A DNA stretch of 64,000 nt from contig JARGSG010000030.1 in the NCBI GenBank assembly GCA_030374805.1, forward strand, positions 1 through 64,000, read 5' to 3'. Positions 10,343-20,015 of the stretch are shown here, in pieces. The position numbers and the translations under genes were made by a program. The DNA comes from Gracilaria gracilis (lineage: Eukaryota > Rhodophyta > Florideophyceae > Gracilariales > Gracilariaceae). The notes beneath the pieces were generated by a model. That model did not search any database. It worked only from the letters and a program-made list of their open reading frames with translations, and was not told where the DNA came from. The number at the start of each line of letters is the position of its first letter. Position 1 is the first letter of the stretch.

Positions 10343-10618
10343 GCTGTGCACTGTTGTGCCTTGTTACTTGTAAGCTGTCACGAATTGTGAGAGCGTTACC
10401 ATGTCATGTTAGAAGATGATTGGTAGTATTGAGTGTCCCTGCTTAGTGGCTTAGGCTTTACTCAGAGTTGGAGTTGTTCGGTGGTGCAACGAAGAAGTGC
10501 TATATAAGTTGTGAGCACAGCACCTCCAAGTAAATCCCAGCGAGAGCTGGCAAACTTCCCTTGCATCCCCTCAACTTTCCCTTCCAGCTATAACCTCCAT
10601 CAGGTTATGGGCCCAGCC
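10343..10618 (+). repeat. Left arm of the large inverted repeat
   Basis: This arm pairs with 12943-13222 in reverse complement. It includes a TATATAAG box and the sequence CAGCTATAACCTCCATCAG at its inner end. The differences are mostly single bases plus a few small gaps. Confidence 0.7.
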
Positions 10619-11740
10619 CCGCTGACCTCTGCTGATTTCGTTCGTCATGATTCCCTTACCACCGCTCTCCCTCACCGCCAACCTCGTTAGTCATCGCTGT
10701 TGTTGATGTTTCCGTTGTTTGTTCGATTCCGTTTCTTGTGTTATTGGTTGGTTTCGTTGGTGCTGTAATTCCCTTTTTCGATTTCGTTCCTCCCTGAGGG
10801 CGTTGTATTGGTAGTGGTTCGGCATTGACTCTCTATCGTGATCGTGTTTGGGTGCTCGTTATTGCCCTTGTTGTCGATCGCTATCCGCTTGGTTTGGTCT
10901 CTCTCTATTGCTCTTTGTTGTTGTGATCCCCGCGTCGTGTTTGCGGGTTCTGATCCGAGAGGTTGAGATCATTTTTATCGAAGTCTGGGCACTAGCTCTG
11001 TGCTCAGCAGTTGGTGTTGAAGTCCGTGCACTACGTGTGTGCTCGGCATTTTGTGGTCATCACTGCAATACCTGTGCGACGAACGGTTGATCCGAGTAAT
11101 CCGGGACGGGAGCCAGGCGGCTCGAACCAAGGCGGACCTGCTGACTAGCGGGCTCCACCGGTCCTTTTGGGCGGATAACGGTGTTGTACCGCGAGCGCTG
11201 AAGCTAACGGGGTGCCGTGGCGTACTGCACTTTGGTTGTGGTGTTTCACTTTTGTTTGTTGAACCTGACTGTGTGTTAGGTGCTTAAACGGCGGTGAAGG
11301 CATCCATAAGGAGCTTTTGATCCGTGCAATTGACTCATTGGCTTGTCCAGTGGGCTTTTAGTACGGGGAGGCAACGTATCGAAGGCTGACCTCCCATTGG
11401 GATCAGGCCGCTTGTGATCTTCATTAATTGCTCGCTAGAAGCGTACCTTGGGTGTCAAAGTAGCTGCTGTTTCAAGGTCGCGCAAGTTCTTGCAAGGGAT
11501 CAGAGAGGGTTTTACTAGGTGAAGGCATATCTTTGGCCATTAACCATCCTCTGGACATCTCGTAGAGAGCATCGCGCCTTCTCCTTAAACGCAGGAGGTA
11601 GACTGCAGAAGTCGTTTCCTACCCGGAAGGTCTCCGGAGGTCAGGGGTCCGACACCCTAGGGTACCGGGAATAGTATTTCCTGCCAGTCGGCCCGATGAT
11701 CATTTGTTTGTTGCTTGCTTTTGCTTTTGTGTTTACTAGA
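10619..11740. other. Non-coding interior of the candidate foldback element
   Basis: No convincing gene. A degenerate duplication of about 39 bases lies at roughly 10980-11057; both copies contain a GCAC...GTGC dyad and a GCTC end. Around 11625-11665 there are CCGGAAGGTCTCCGGAGG-type words resembling the array further on, so the array may once have been longer. Confidence 0.35.
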
Positions 11741-12384
11741 GCTCAGGAGGTTGAGTGCTTTCATGTCTGAGGCTTTGTGTAACCGTTTTCTATACGCATT
11801 CCGGGAGGTTGTCCTTATGCATTTCTGAGTACAATGAAAGTATCAGAAGGTTGTGATGTACATATCTGATACTTCTGTTCGCCAAAGAAGTCAGAAGGTT
11901 GATGTTTTGCATACCCGGGATGACTGTTATGCTCTTATTGTTTCCGGAAGGTTGCTGTGTTTTTGCATGTCTGGTATCTAGAGGACAACTGTTGAGCTCG
12001 AAGTTTGCTGTGTTTCGCATGTCCAGCGTATGAATATGTGTGGTTCTGACCCGGAAGATTGCTTTGTGTTGCATGTTCGATGTACAGAACGTTTATGTTG
12101 AACCGGAAGGTGGCTATTGTGTTGCATGTCTGGTTGAACATTGAGATGATTGTTGCTCCGAGAGGTTGTTATGTGTTACATGCTCGAAGAACTGCTTTAT
12201 TTCATGGACCTAGAAGATTGTCATTTTTGCATGTTTAGGGCATGATTATGATGAATTTGATCCGGACGGTTGCTCTGTGTCGCATATCCGCTGTTCAAAT
12301 GACTATGGGTGAACCAGAAGGTTGTCCTGATTTGCACGTCTGGTAAATCTACGGAAGAGAAGTTTTTCCAAGAGGTTGTTATTA
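11741..12384 (+). repeat. Array of ~13 units, ~52-bp period, with self-complementary unit ends
   Basis: A core like AAGGTTG...TTGCATGT recurs about 13 times at spacings of roughly 42-57 bases, mostly 51-56. In many units the bases just before the core are complementary to the bases just after it, and the paired arms differ between units. Examples: CTCAG 11742-11746 with CTGAG 11767-11771; TATCAGA 11841-11847 with TCTGATA 11865-11871; AACCGGA 12101-12107 with TCTGGTT 12129-12135; CCTAGA 12209-12214 with TTTAGG 12234-12239; ACCAGA 12313-12318 with TCTGGT 12339-12344. I could not pair the arms in at least three units. The function is unknown. Confidence 0.6.
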
Positions 12385-12387
12385 TCA

Positions 12388-12425
12388 TCCCCTCAACTTT
12401 CCCTTCCAGCTATAAACTCCATCAG
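12388..12425 (+). repeat. Extra partial copy of the inverted-repeat inner end
   Basis: The TCCAGCTATAAACTCCATCAG-type sequence matches the inner end of the left arm near 10580-10618. It terminates the hairpin array and abuts the endonuclease fragment. It shows that pieces of the arm have been reshuffled within the element. Confidence 0.55.
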
Positions 12426-12942
12426 AAGTGATCCAGGGGCTACTGATTTTGTCCACAAGTTGGGTGCAAGCATTCTCCGGATCTTCTTTTGAGGTTGCGT
12501 GGTCAAAACGTGTAGCCACATTAGGCAAATTGGCTTTGTAAGACGTCTGAGCGTCTTCGATTTTGTCCACGCATTTGAGTTGCGCCCTCGAAATCTTCGG
12601 TTTTCGTGGTGAGAATTGAGTTGTCATCCAGTCTATGCCTGCAACAACCATGCTGTCATCCTAGACTGCAGCCCACGATCCACTTGCTGTTGCTACACTT
12701 CGAAGTGATACTCGCTTCGGGATGAAGAAATCCACTACGCTCGAACCATTTGGGGTGCGAAATGTTGGCGTCAACCAGGATGGATCCCTCAGCAAAAGGT
12801 CCCATTTGTGGATCAACGCTCGGAGGTGGCGACCATGCCTGTTTGTTCGTTGATCCCAGTCGTCATGACGAGAATTCCAGTCGCCAGCCAGTAACGTCGG
12901 ACCACGGATCAAAGACTTCAATCGCTCCAGGAATCCCTTCAT
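12426..12942 (-). pseudogene. APE-type endonuclease fragment of a non-LTR retrotransposon
   Basis: Minus-strand translation from 12942 gives LLAGDWNSRHDDWDQRTN, followed by PTFRTPNGSSVVDFF. In APE-type LINE endonucleases the GDFN/GDWN box and the later Ser-x-x-Asp region have this order and spacing. The upstream third of the domain and the terminal SDH region are not seen, and the frame is broken near 12660. The next frame on (12651 down to 12385) reads as a plausible continuation with no clear motif. Its relation to the LINE family at 1-9.8 kb cannot be tested, because those copies lack their endonuclease. Confidence 0.6.
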
Positions 12943-13222
12943 GTCTGATGGAGGTTATAGCTGGGAAGGGAAGGTTGACGCAAAGGGAAGGTGGGGATAG
13001 GCAAAGGAAGTTCGCCAGCTCTGGCTTGGATTTACTTGGAGGTGCTTCTGTCACAACCTATAAAGCACTACGTCGTCGCAATACCGCTCACTTCCACTTG
13101 GAGTAAAACCTAAGCCACTTAGCAGGGACACTCAATACTACCAATCACCATCTAACATAATATGGTAACACTGCCATAATTCATGACAGCTTACAACTAA
13201 CAAGGCACAACAGTGCACAATA
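12943..13222 (-). repeat. Right arm of the large inverted repeat
   Basis: This is the reverse complement of 10343-10618 with scattered changes. It differs mainly in an insertion near the inner end and in the lack of a good TATA box. Similarity stops sharply near 13222. Confidence 0.7.
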
Positions 13223-13904
13223 AATGCAGCCCCATAAGTGTCTTACTAGGCCCAAAGTCCCCGTGAAGAAGGATTTAACTTCATGTGAGCCAATTCTGTA
13301 AAAGAATGACTTATATGATGTTTGCACACGAGCATTCGTGCGTGACAGTAGTCTGTAGAGATGCGCATTTTTCGCCTACGGCTATGCAGCGATATGTATC
13401 GAGCGGACGGTGTCCGTGCGAGACAGTCGCCCCTGTGACGTTAGTGTAGAATCGAAACAACTTTATTGCTATATATATTTATAATATTACTTGGATTTTA
13501 GAAAGACCAATATTTTGGTGGAAGAGTAAAAGTTACATTCCCTTAGGGAAAGGTTCGTATTACATTTTTCGGAAAACACGACGACTGGGCAGTGGCCAGG
13601 AGTGCAATGGCGCTTCATTGTTGCATCCATGAACCACAATTCACCTCGGTCTACCGTCTACCGCGTCAATGCACAATAGCGTGTCGCATAACGGGTTCCC
13701 TGGGCGACACGCCGACAAAGCAAACCTACAAGAACTGCAGCTTTATCTTTCAGGGCGCACGGAGAGGGGATGAAGGGAAAGTGGTACTTCACCTATGGCC
13801 CGTGATTGAGTCAAATAGATGTTAACGAAAGCTTGAAGACGCGAGAGATACGGAACTGAATAAATGTGGAGCTATACGCGTTGTTACTAGTAAGGATAAG
13901 TAGA
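13223..13904. other. No gene recognised
   Basis: The region is AT-rich around 13440-13560. At about 13585-13625 an isolated half of the 34-base palindrome seen in the downstream satellite occurs (ATGGCGCTTCATTG). I see no supported coding sequence. Confidence 0.35.
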
Positions 13905-14695
13905 ACAGTAGACTGGGGCCTCATTGCACTCTCTCCCAGCGCCGATGGAGCGCCACGCCATCGCTGACGGCTGTCCCAAAAAGGTTATGTAATCCCAATT
14001 AATTAAAACGACAGGCTGGGACAGCGGACGGAGGTGTCGTGGGGCTTCATCGGTGCACCGATTAAGCGCCACGCCACCGTGGTCCGCTTTCCCAATGCCC
14101 CGTTTGTGGCAAACCTGTGGTAGTAGCATACGTGGCACCACCAGCGCGGCGATGACAGCGGACCCGGGTGTCGTGGCGCTTCATCGGTGCACCAATGAAG
14201 CGCCACGCCACCCTGCTCCGCTGTCCCAACGCCCCGTTTGTGGCAGACCTGTGGTAGTGGCATACGTGGAACCACCAGCGCGCCGTTGACAGTGGACCCT
14301 GGTTTCGTGGCGCTTGATATGTGCACCGATGAAGGGCCACGACACCCTGGTCCGCTGTTCCAAGGCTCTATTTGTGGCAAACCTGTGTTAAAGGCATACG
14401 TGGCACCACCAACGCGCCGTTGCCAGTGGATTTGGGCGCCGTGGCGCTTCATCGGTGCACAGATGAAGCGCCACCCCACCCCGGTCCACCTCCGAAAATT
14501 TTTTTTTTTACCCCTTAAAAAGCCGGGTCCCTTGAAAAGCATCGGTGAAGCGCCACGACATCTCCCTCCGCTGTCGCAGCCTTTTGTTTTAATGAATTGA
14601 AAATAAAAAACGTTTTGGTACAGCGAACTGGAGGGGCGTGGCGCTTCATCGATACACCGATGAAGCGCCACGCTACCTCGCTCCGCTGTTCAGGG
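13905..14695 (+). repeat. Satellite with 134-bp period built on a 34-bp palindrome
   Basis: A near-perfect palindrome with arm GTGGCGCTTCATCGGTG is present at 14039-14072, 14173-14206, 14307-14340 and 14441-14474, spaced exactly 134 bases each time. A further copy is at 14638-14671. Partial copies occur near 13913-13960 and 14537-14560. Between palindromes is a conserved segment with TTTGTGGCAAACCTGTG and ACGTGGCACCACCA. Open frames across it merely translate the repeat. A poly-T run near 14500 interrupts the last regular unit. Confidence 0.85.
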
Positions 14696-15798
14696 GACCC
14701 GGTGGACAAGAAATGAAGTAATTCTTCCTCGGCATGGATACTGGCCTTAAGCAGTACTGGGACTACATCGATGTTTCAATGCGGCTCTCTCTTGCTTTGG
14801 TCCTCTTTCAGGCTTTGCTGGTTCCTCCTTCTGAGTGTAGGCCGCGGGTGGGCCAGAGCGGGTCTCTATCAATTTTACGGATTACAATTCATAATACCTC
14901 GTTCCGCTGTCCAATTGACCTAGCAAAGTTGGTAGTATTTGATTGTTTTCTAGGTTCATGCTAACTCTTTTGCCAAACAAATTGAAGACTGTAAATGAAA
15001 GAGTGGCACCATGGAAGTACGGTGACATTCGCTTTGAGTATGGGGTTTTGTACACATAAAATAGTTGGATACTTGAACATAAATTATGGTAGTTCGGTTA
15101 CTCGCTACCTGGCATGACTGAAAGTGGTGATTTGGTGATAAAAGACACTTTTTCTGGCTACATTACAACATATTGTACCCCTCACAATGATAATGCACCA
15201 GAACCCACGGATATCTCGATAGAGGAGGATCTGTCGACAATAGGAAGAGTTCGTCTCCTGGTAGACGTCTGAAAATGATTGTAATAGGAGCTGTATGAAA
15301 GTTAGTACACGTAATGAGGGTTTTAGATAATTTACAGATCGTAACAGGAGGCATTTTTGCAACGTAGTGCAGTGGCCGTTGCACATTGTAATGCATTCCT
15401 ACGAGGTAGAGAGGCGCCTACTTATGCAACTTTTCTTTTCCGCAATCCACTAAGAATAGCGGGTAAGTGTCCGATCCACGAAATTAGTATTTCTCATCGA
15501 GATCTAGATTCAACCGGCAGTTGAGTATATCTCTATTATGTGTTCACGGTGTTTGGACTCTTTTCCCATACTTCGATCGCCCCTGACATTCTGTACCTCC
15601 CATTTTTGTCACGACCTCCGGTACGTACGCCCACTTACAAGACTAACTCCTATTCCAACCGTCCTATTCGACTAACCGCACGCTAGCCAACTAGCCTACC
15701 ATTCGGGCGTTTTGGAGTTACGGGGATGGTGACCCATTACTTGAGGATGGAATAACGGACGGAATGGAAGGATGTTCGAGCTGTAGGTGAACGAAATA
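14696..15798. other. No gene recognised; left border of the decayed multi-gene region
   Basis: No supported ORF. The short sequence GCTAGCCAACTAGCC near 15682 resembles the ACTAGC clusters at 17761-17986 and 24551-24726 and may be a relic of an element end. Otherwise I see nothing. Confidence 0.3.
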
Positions 15799-17644
15799 CT
15801 ATGTAGAATGCTTCTGTCCTGATTTACTAGATAGAGAGCAGCTTGATGGGCTTGAAAACGCTGAGGTGCAATTCACTGAGTGGATCGAAACGGAAGGTAA
15901 TGTAGGAACAAAATCTGGAAATGCGGAGGTAGAATTTATGGGGTGATTCGAAGGAGAAGATGTTGTAAGGGGAGAAGAGATGGGGGATGTTGAGGAGAGG
16001 GTAAGAATCGAAGAGGGAGAACTATTCTGCAATGGAAAGGGAGTGGAATGCTTCAACGGCCTTTTCCTTGGTGTTTCGGGAGATTCTAGGCTTTCTGGCG
16101 AGGTGAACCTTCGCAGCATCCTGGAGGAGGGCTCAGTGTGATTTACGGGGAGCGAAAGTCTGGGTCTGGGATCGAAGAGGCGGGATGGAAGTCGTAGATT
16201 GAGCTCGGAGCGGGGAACGGTACATTGGTAGCATGGATGTTAGGGGCGGGTGCTGTGAGAGATGCAGAGAATGTCCTTTGCTTCCGGGATGCCTGCGCAG
16301 TAGCTGGAGCTGATTTTGGGAAAATGGCAGACCACGCCATTAGCGTCACGAAAGGTGAAGCCAGTGGTGAGACTGGTGGAGAGAAAAGGGTCGAGGAGGT
16401 TCGAGATGGCACGTTGGATGAGTTGCATTTTGGTAGAGCGGGAGACGCTGAAAAAGGTTTGGGGAATGCAATCGGGTCTTGAGAAAGGGTGGCGAGATTG
16501 AAAGAGGTTGGAAGGTATCCGAGAAGGGTGAGGTTGCCATTGATACATTTTGGACGGAACGAGTCGGATAAGCTGACTAAGGTGATGTGAAGGACGTGGA
16601 AGGTGCTGGAAGAGGATTTGAAAGAGTTCGAAGACTGGTCGGAGTATACTTGGACGAAGCCGATGAAGGAGTGGGTACCGGTGTTTTCAGGGGTTTGACA
16701 GATGTAGGAGTTGTTGGAGGACTGTATGATTGCCCGCTTGAGGTCTGGGACAGCTTCTTTTCCAAGAGAGGAAGCCATGGTATGAGCGAAAGCAGAAGAG
16801 CCGGAAAAGTTTGTATGGGGGACGTGGTGGAAGAAGGTCTTGTCGGAGTGTGCGAGCGCGAGTTGTCGTTTAAGGATTTGGATAGCATCCTTTCGTAAGG
16901 TAGTGGCTGTGAAGAGGTGATCTGGGTCGTGGAGGGTGTTGGGGGTGAAACCGATGTTGCTGAATCGGTGTTAGAAGAGGTCTGTTTGAAGTTTGGGACA
17001 CTGGGGGCGGCGGAGAGGACGTTGTGGAAGGCTGGTTTGGAGAAGGCGGGGTCGTGGAGGAGATAAATGAGTTCGTTTGCCTTGCGATGGTCGTCGGTGG
17101 AAGCGAGAAAACATATGTAGAGGACCGTTCGTTCGAGGTGGGGGTTGTTGAAGAGACAGAAGGGGGGGCGGTGGAAGAAATAGGGAGGAGAGAGATAGCA
17201 GACGGGGGTGCCTACGATATGGTAGGCGTCTTGGGTGTGGACGGAGATAGAGAGCTGTTGCTGGTGATAGGAGTTGTCTTCGGCGCTGGGGACGTTATCG
17301 GAAGGGCGACTGGAGAGAGGAGTTGGGGGTGGTGGTGGGAGTTGGGGTGTAGACTTTTTACGCTTTGCATCTCCTTTGGTGCCTTTGAATAGCGGGGATA
17401 GTACGAGCGAAGGAGGACCAGCTTTCACAGCATCAATTAGGCATGGCGGGGAGCGGTGTGAGGATGTTGGGGTAGAGGCGGTGTACGTAGCGGGGAGCGT
17501 AATATTGCGCACGGAGGGTGAGATGGAATGATGAGGGAGGTCGCACGTGATGCGAAAGCGTTTCAATAGTGAGAGAATAAACGGCCGATATCTGATAAGA
17601 GAATTGCTGAATAGATGTGCTGTATCTCTATAGAGAGCTTTCAT
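15799..17644 (-). pseudogene. Plavaka/KDZ-like DNA transposase, decayed and 3'-truncated
   Basis: Minus-strand reading, spread over several frames, shows an ordered series of blocks typical of the large fungal Plavaka/KDZ-type transposases. A DDHRKANELIYLLHDPAF helix comes first. Then come a LHDPDHLFTATTLRKDA segment, a QVYSDQSS block (first catalytic Asp region), SDSFRPKCINGNLTLLGYLP, DANGVVCHFP...IPEAKDILC, and a CYQC pair. A region resembling DPL..LHLSVFKPIKLL is near the end. The frame changes at least three times, and the C-terminal third is missing beyond about 15800. A Pro/Ser/Thr-rich N-terminus precedes the domain. Transposases of this group cut and paste DNA with an RNase H fold. 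The family assignment rests on remembered block patterns only. Confidence 0.55.
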
Positions 17645-17760
17645 TCGAAGGGTTTCTATTCTTCTAATCGTGTTCCATAAGTAACTATCTATGTATATAT
17701 ATCCCTATTCGCCGCCGTATAGTTCTAAGTATGTGCCACTTACACACTTACATTGGGTTC

Positions 17761-17986
17761 GGAAACTAGCGTGAACGGAAGTAACATGCTAGTTTGTCTT
17801 CCATCCAGACTAGCAATGATGGAAATAATCGTGAATGATTCTTTCCACACAAACTAGCACAAGTGGAAATGTGGAAATATTTTCGGAAATTAAGCGCATC
17901 CAAATTTGGATAAATTCACCGGTTTTTCGATCATTTTAATTCGGTCATTTTTAGACACCAAAACTAGCATTCCGATAACACCGACG
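17761..17986. repeat. ACTAGC hexamer cluster with 26-bp repeat at its end
   Basis: ACTAGC or its complement occurs at 17765, 17788 (inverted), 17809, 17853 and 17963, five times in about 200 bases. The last lies in a 26-base sequence at 17961-17986 that recurs in the same orientation at 24701-24726 with two differences. The cluster lies between the transposase start and the divergent plus-strand ORFs. Subterminal short repeats of this sort are bound by transposases in several DNA transposon groups. Confidence 0.6.
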
Positions 17987-18206
17987 CACAGTGTATAATT
18001 TAAACAAATATTAAGCGGACGGGCATCCGTGATGAAGTAGACGGAAACGAACGGGAGTGAAGGTTACAACTAGCTACCCGATCTCGCGAGTGTTCTTGAC
18101 GGTCTTAAACAACCTTTTCGATTCTATCAGCGGCGTATACCCGCGATGCCGCGCTCCCAAGCATAAAAGGGGGCGGGATTCAAGACCACCAAACCCAAGT
18201 ACAGAG

Positions 18207-18548
18207 ATGTCAGAAATGCCGCCCCTAACAAGAGGGAGAGGGAGGGCAAAAGGCACTACGCCGCGTATGCCACCAGCTCGAGCACTGACGAAGAAGCCTT
18301 CGCCCGCTGCTACGCTGGGAGTGAAAGGCGGCGATGCCGTGCATTTGTTTGTGACGGTTGGGAAACAAGAGAGCAGGGTGAAAGTGGAAAATGCGGAGGT
18401 GAGAGGTGTGGGGTCCGCCGGTGGTGCCAGGAAGGCTGTTTGCCGTTCGCTCCATGGGCATTTTCTAAGCGCGACGTCGCGCTTAGAGAATGCCCCTGTC
18501 GCGACTGCCCTAGAAGGTGAAGATTTGTTTGGGATCTGGAGGATGTAG
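18207..18548 (+). pseudogene. Unknown basic ORF with AT-hook-like motif
   Basis: From the ATG at 18207 the frame gives about 113 residues. It opens MSEMPPLTRGRGRAKG, where RGRGRAKG resembles an AT-hook, and continues with Pro/Lys-rich sequence and a region with VTVGKQESRVKVENAEV. The frame is open upstream to 18057 without an ATG. It is the first plus-strand ORF after the ACTAGC cluster and is divergent from the transposase. The product is not recognised. It may be the N-terminus of the same gene as the next ORFs. Confidence 0.3.
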
Positions 18549-18659
18549 ATTATATTTCAGAGAAGCGCAAAGTTCCCTTACCGTTTTCAAGGTCCTGAAG
18601 ACCCATCAAGTACGGTGAGCGAGTTGTCCTAGGCAGGGTTGTATGCGTGGGATACGTCG

Positions 18660-19064
18660 ATGATGGACCCAATCGCGATTCCGCAAAGTCCTACTCCAGA
18701 GTCCGGGGCTGGCAAGTCTTCTACATCTCAGCCTGAGAGAGTGGTTGGTTTACAGGTCAAGAAACCTGCTGAGAAAAGTTCCAAAACTGCAGGAAAGTCT
18801 GCTCCTGGGATGAAAAACCCCGTGGGAGCGAGCGTCAGCATCATAGAGGACTCCGACGTCGATATTGTGAAGGTCCTTCAGACGAGTAAGGCTCCGCTTA
18901 CTGACCCGGAGGAGGACTTGTTCGATGAAGGAGACAGTGTTCCGTCGGAGGAGGTGGACAACACCCTGTCTCTCAAGAATATTTACGTCGTCAACTATGT
19001 TCAGCGCAGGTGGGAGATGGATATCGAGATGATTGAAATCCCGAAAAGGCAGTACAAAGTGTGA
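18660..19064 (+). pseudogene. Unknown ORF with SUMO-interaction-like motif
   Basis: The frame is low-complexity and Ser/Pro/Lys-rich for about 70 residues. It then has VSIIEDSDVDIVKVL, a hydrophobic core followed by acids that fits a SUMO-interacting motif. A short folded-looking C-terminus follows (NIYVVNYVQRRWEMDIEMIEI). Function unknown. It overlaps the start of the next ORF in another frame, so the two may be parts of one decayed gene. Confidence 0.3.
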
Positions 19065-19975
19065 ATCTGCGACACAAGAAGGCGACGATGATGAAATGGC
19101 GAAACGTTGAGTGGCTTCCGTCTGCAATATCGATTGCTGTGGCATCTCTAGGGGAGTATGATGTAAATAAAATAGTTATGGATGCGAGAATTGTTGTGCC
19201 CGTAACCCTCATGGACGGATATCACCCAATTCTTGTGCTACGAGACTTGCGTGAGGAAGGCGAGAAGTGGGTGGGTATAGTCCGTTATTTGGATGTTGTG
19301 CTGTAGGGAAGAAAAGATGAGAAGGCCATGATAATGAACGAGGTGCTAGGACTCGGCAATCTTCTGAACGAGATGAGTTCGAATGGGCTGAAGATGTCGT
19401 TTGCAGACCAAATTCATAGCACGGTATCTTTTGTGCAGAACGTAGTGGAAGAGTAACATGTGGATGTGACGAGCATTACTTCGAAGCAGTTAGCTGGTGC
19501 TTTGAAGAGAAATGAGGCTACCGTAGACTACAGCGTGCGTCACTTGACTTGTTACGCGACATTGGCTCTGAAGTTTGTGGAATGTGAAGGGCTTTTGGAG
19601 TTCTTTGAAAAGATGTGTGAGGAGGGTCCAGCCCTGACGTTGACGCATGTCTCGAGTGACCTCCTGATGGGTCTCACATATGGGCATTTTCAATTTTTCG
19701 TACGTTGCTTGCAATGGTATGTGGGACTGAGGTTTTCTTCTTCTACGAGAACCATTCGTTTTGAAGACATGAGGAAGCACTTCTTTCAATGTGCCATAGG
19801 TATGTACAACCTATGTAATCTCACTGGGAAGAAGAAAAATATTACTGTTGAAAAAGTATTGCAGACAGTTATCATCTTAGAAGTAAACAATGTGTCTGTG
19901 ATGGAATATCTGGGTATGCGGACAGCAAAAATGGAACTTGGCGTTTATGGGACGGAATGGTGTCTAGAGTGGTGA
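19061..19975 (+). pseudogene. Unknown helical protein, one frame with two in-frame stops
   Basis: One frame runs from 19061 to 19975, interrupted by TAG near 19304 and TAA near 19454. The sequence reads sensibly on both sides of each (for example RYLDVVL then GRKDEKAMIMNEVLGLGN). The downstream ~170 residues are mostly helical, with LALKFVECEGLLEFFEKM and HFQFFVRCLQWYVGL. I do not recognise a family. It is probably one gene of the region, since it has the same strand and similar decay to its neighbours. Both stops could derive from Gln codons by C-to-T change. Confidence 0.35.
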
Positions 19976-20015
19976 AGACCGCAGGTAACAAGCTTCACTT
20001 CAAACTTTAGAGGAG

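Larger units (their letters stand above)
10343..13222. mobile_element. Candidate foldback/TIR element with ~275-bp inverted repeats
   Basis: The plus strand at 10343-10618 and the reverse complement of 12943-13222 align along almost their whole length at roughly 80-85% identity by eye. Both begin TGTGCACTGTTGTGCC and both pass through TCCAGCTATAACCTCC-type sequence at the inner end. The 2.9-kb interval contains a ~52-bp-period array, a partial extra copy of the inner repeat end (12388-12425), and an endonuclease fragment. I found no target duplication. It could be a foldback element, or two oppositely oriented 5' ends of another LINE family that rearranged. The left arm carries a TATATAAG box near 10501, which suits either a promoter-bearing retrotransposon 5' end or chance. 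Confidence 0.45.

Noticed and set aside
10725-10745. tRNA B-box-like sequence TGTTCGATTCC
   Set aside because: No A box or acceptor pairing at the right distance. No tRNA was found in the window.
11741-12384. CRISPR-like regular array
   Set aside because: The core is degenerate and there are no distinct equal-length spacers or constant repeats. The host is eukaryotic.
13905-14695. Coding ORFs of up to 222 codons in the satellite
   Set aside because: They translate the same 134-bp repeat, and frames on both strands are open through it.
16587-17531. Plus-strand ORFs opposite the transposase
   Set aside because: They are Gly/Val/Glu-rich complements of the Pro/Ser/Thr-rich minus-strand coding sequence. 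The recognisable blocks are all on the minus strand.
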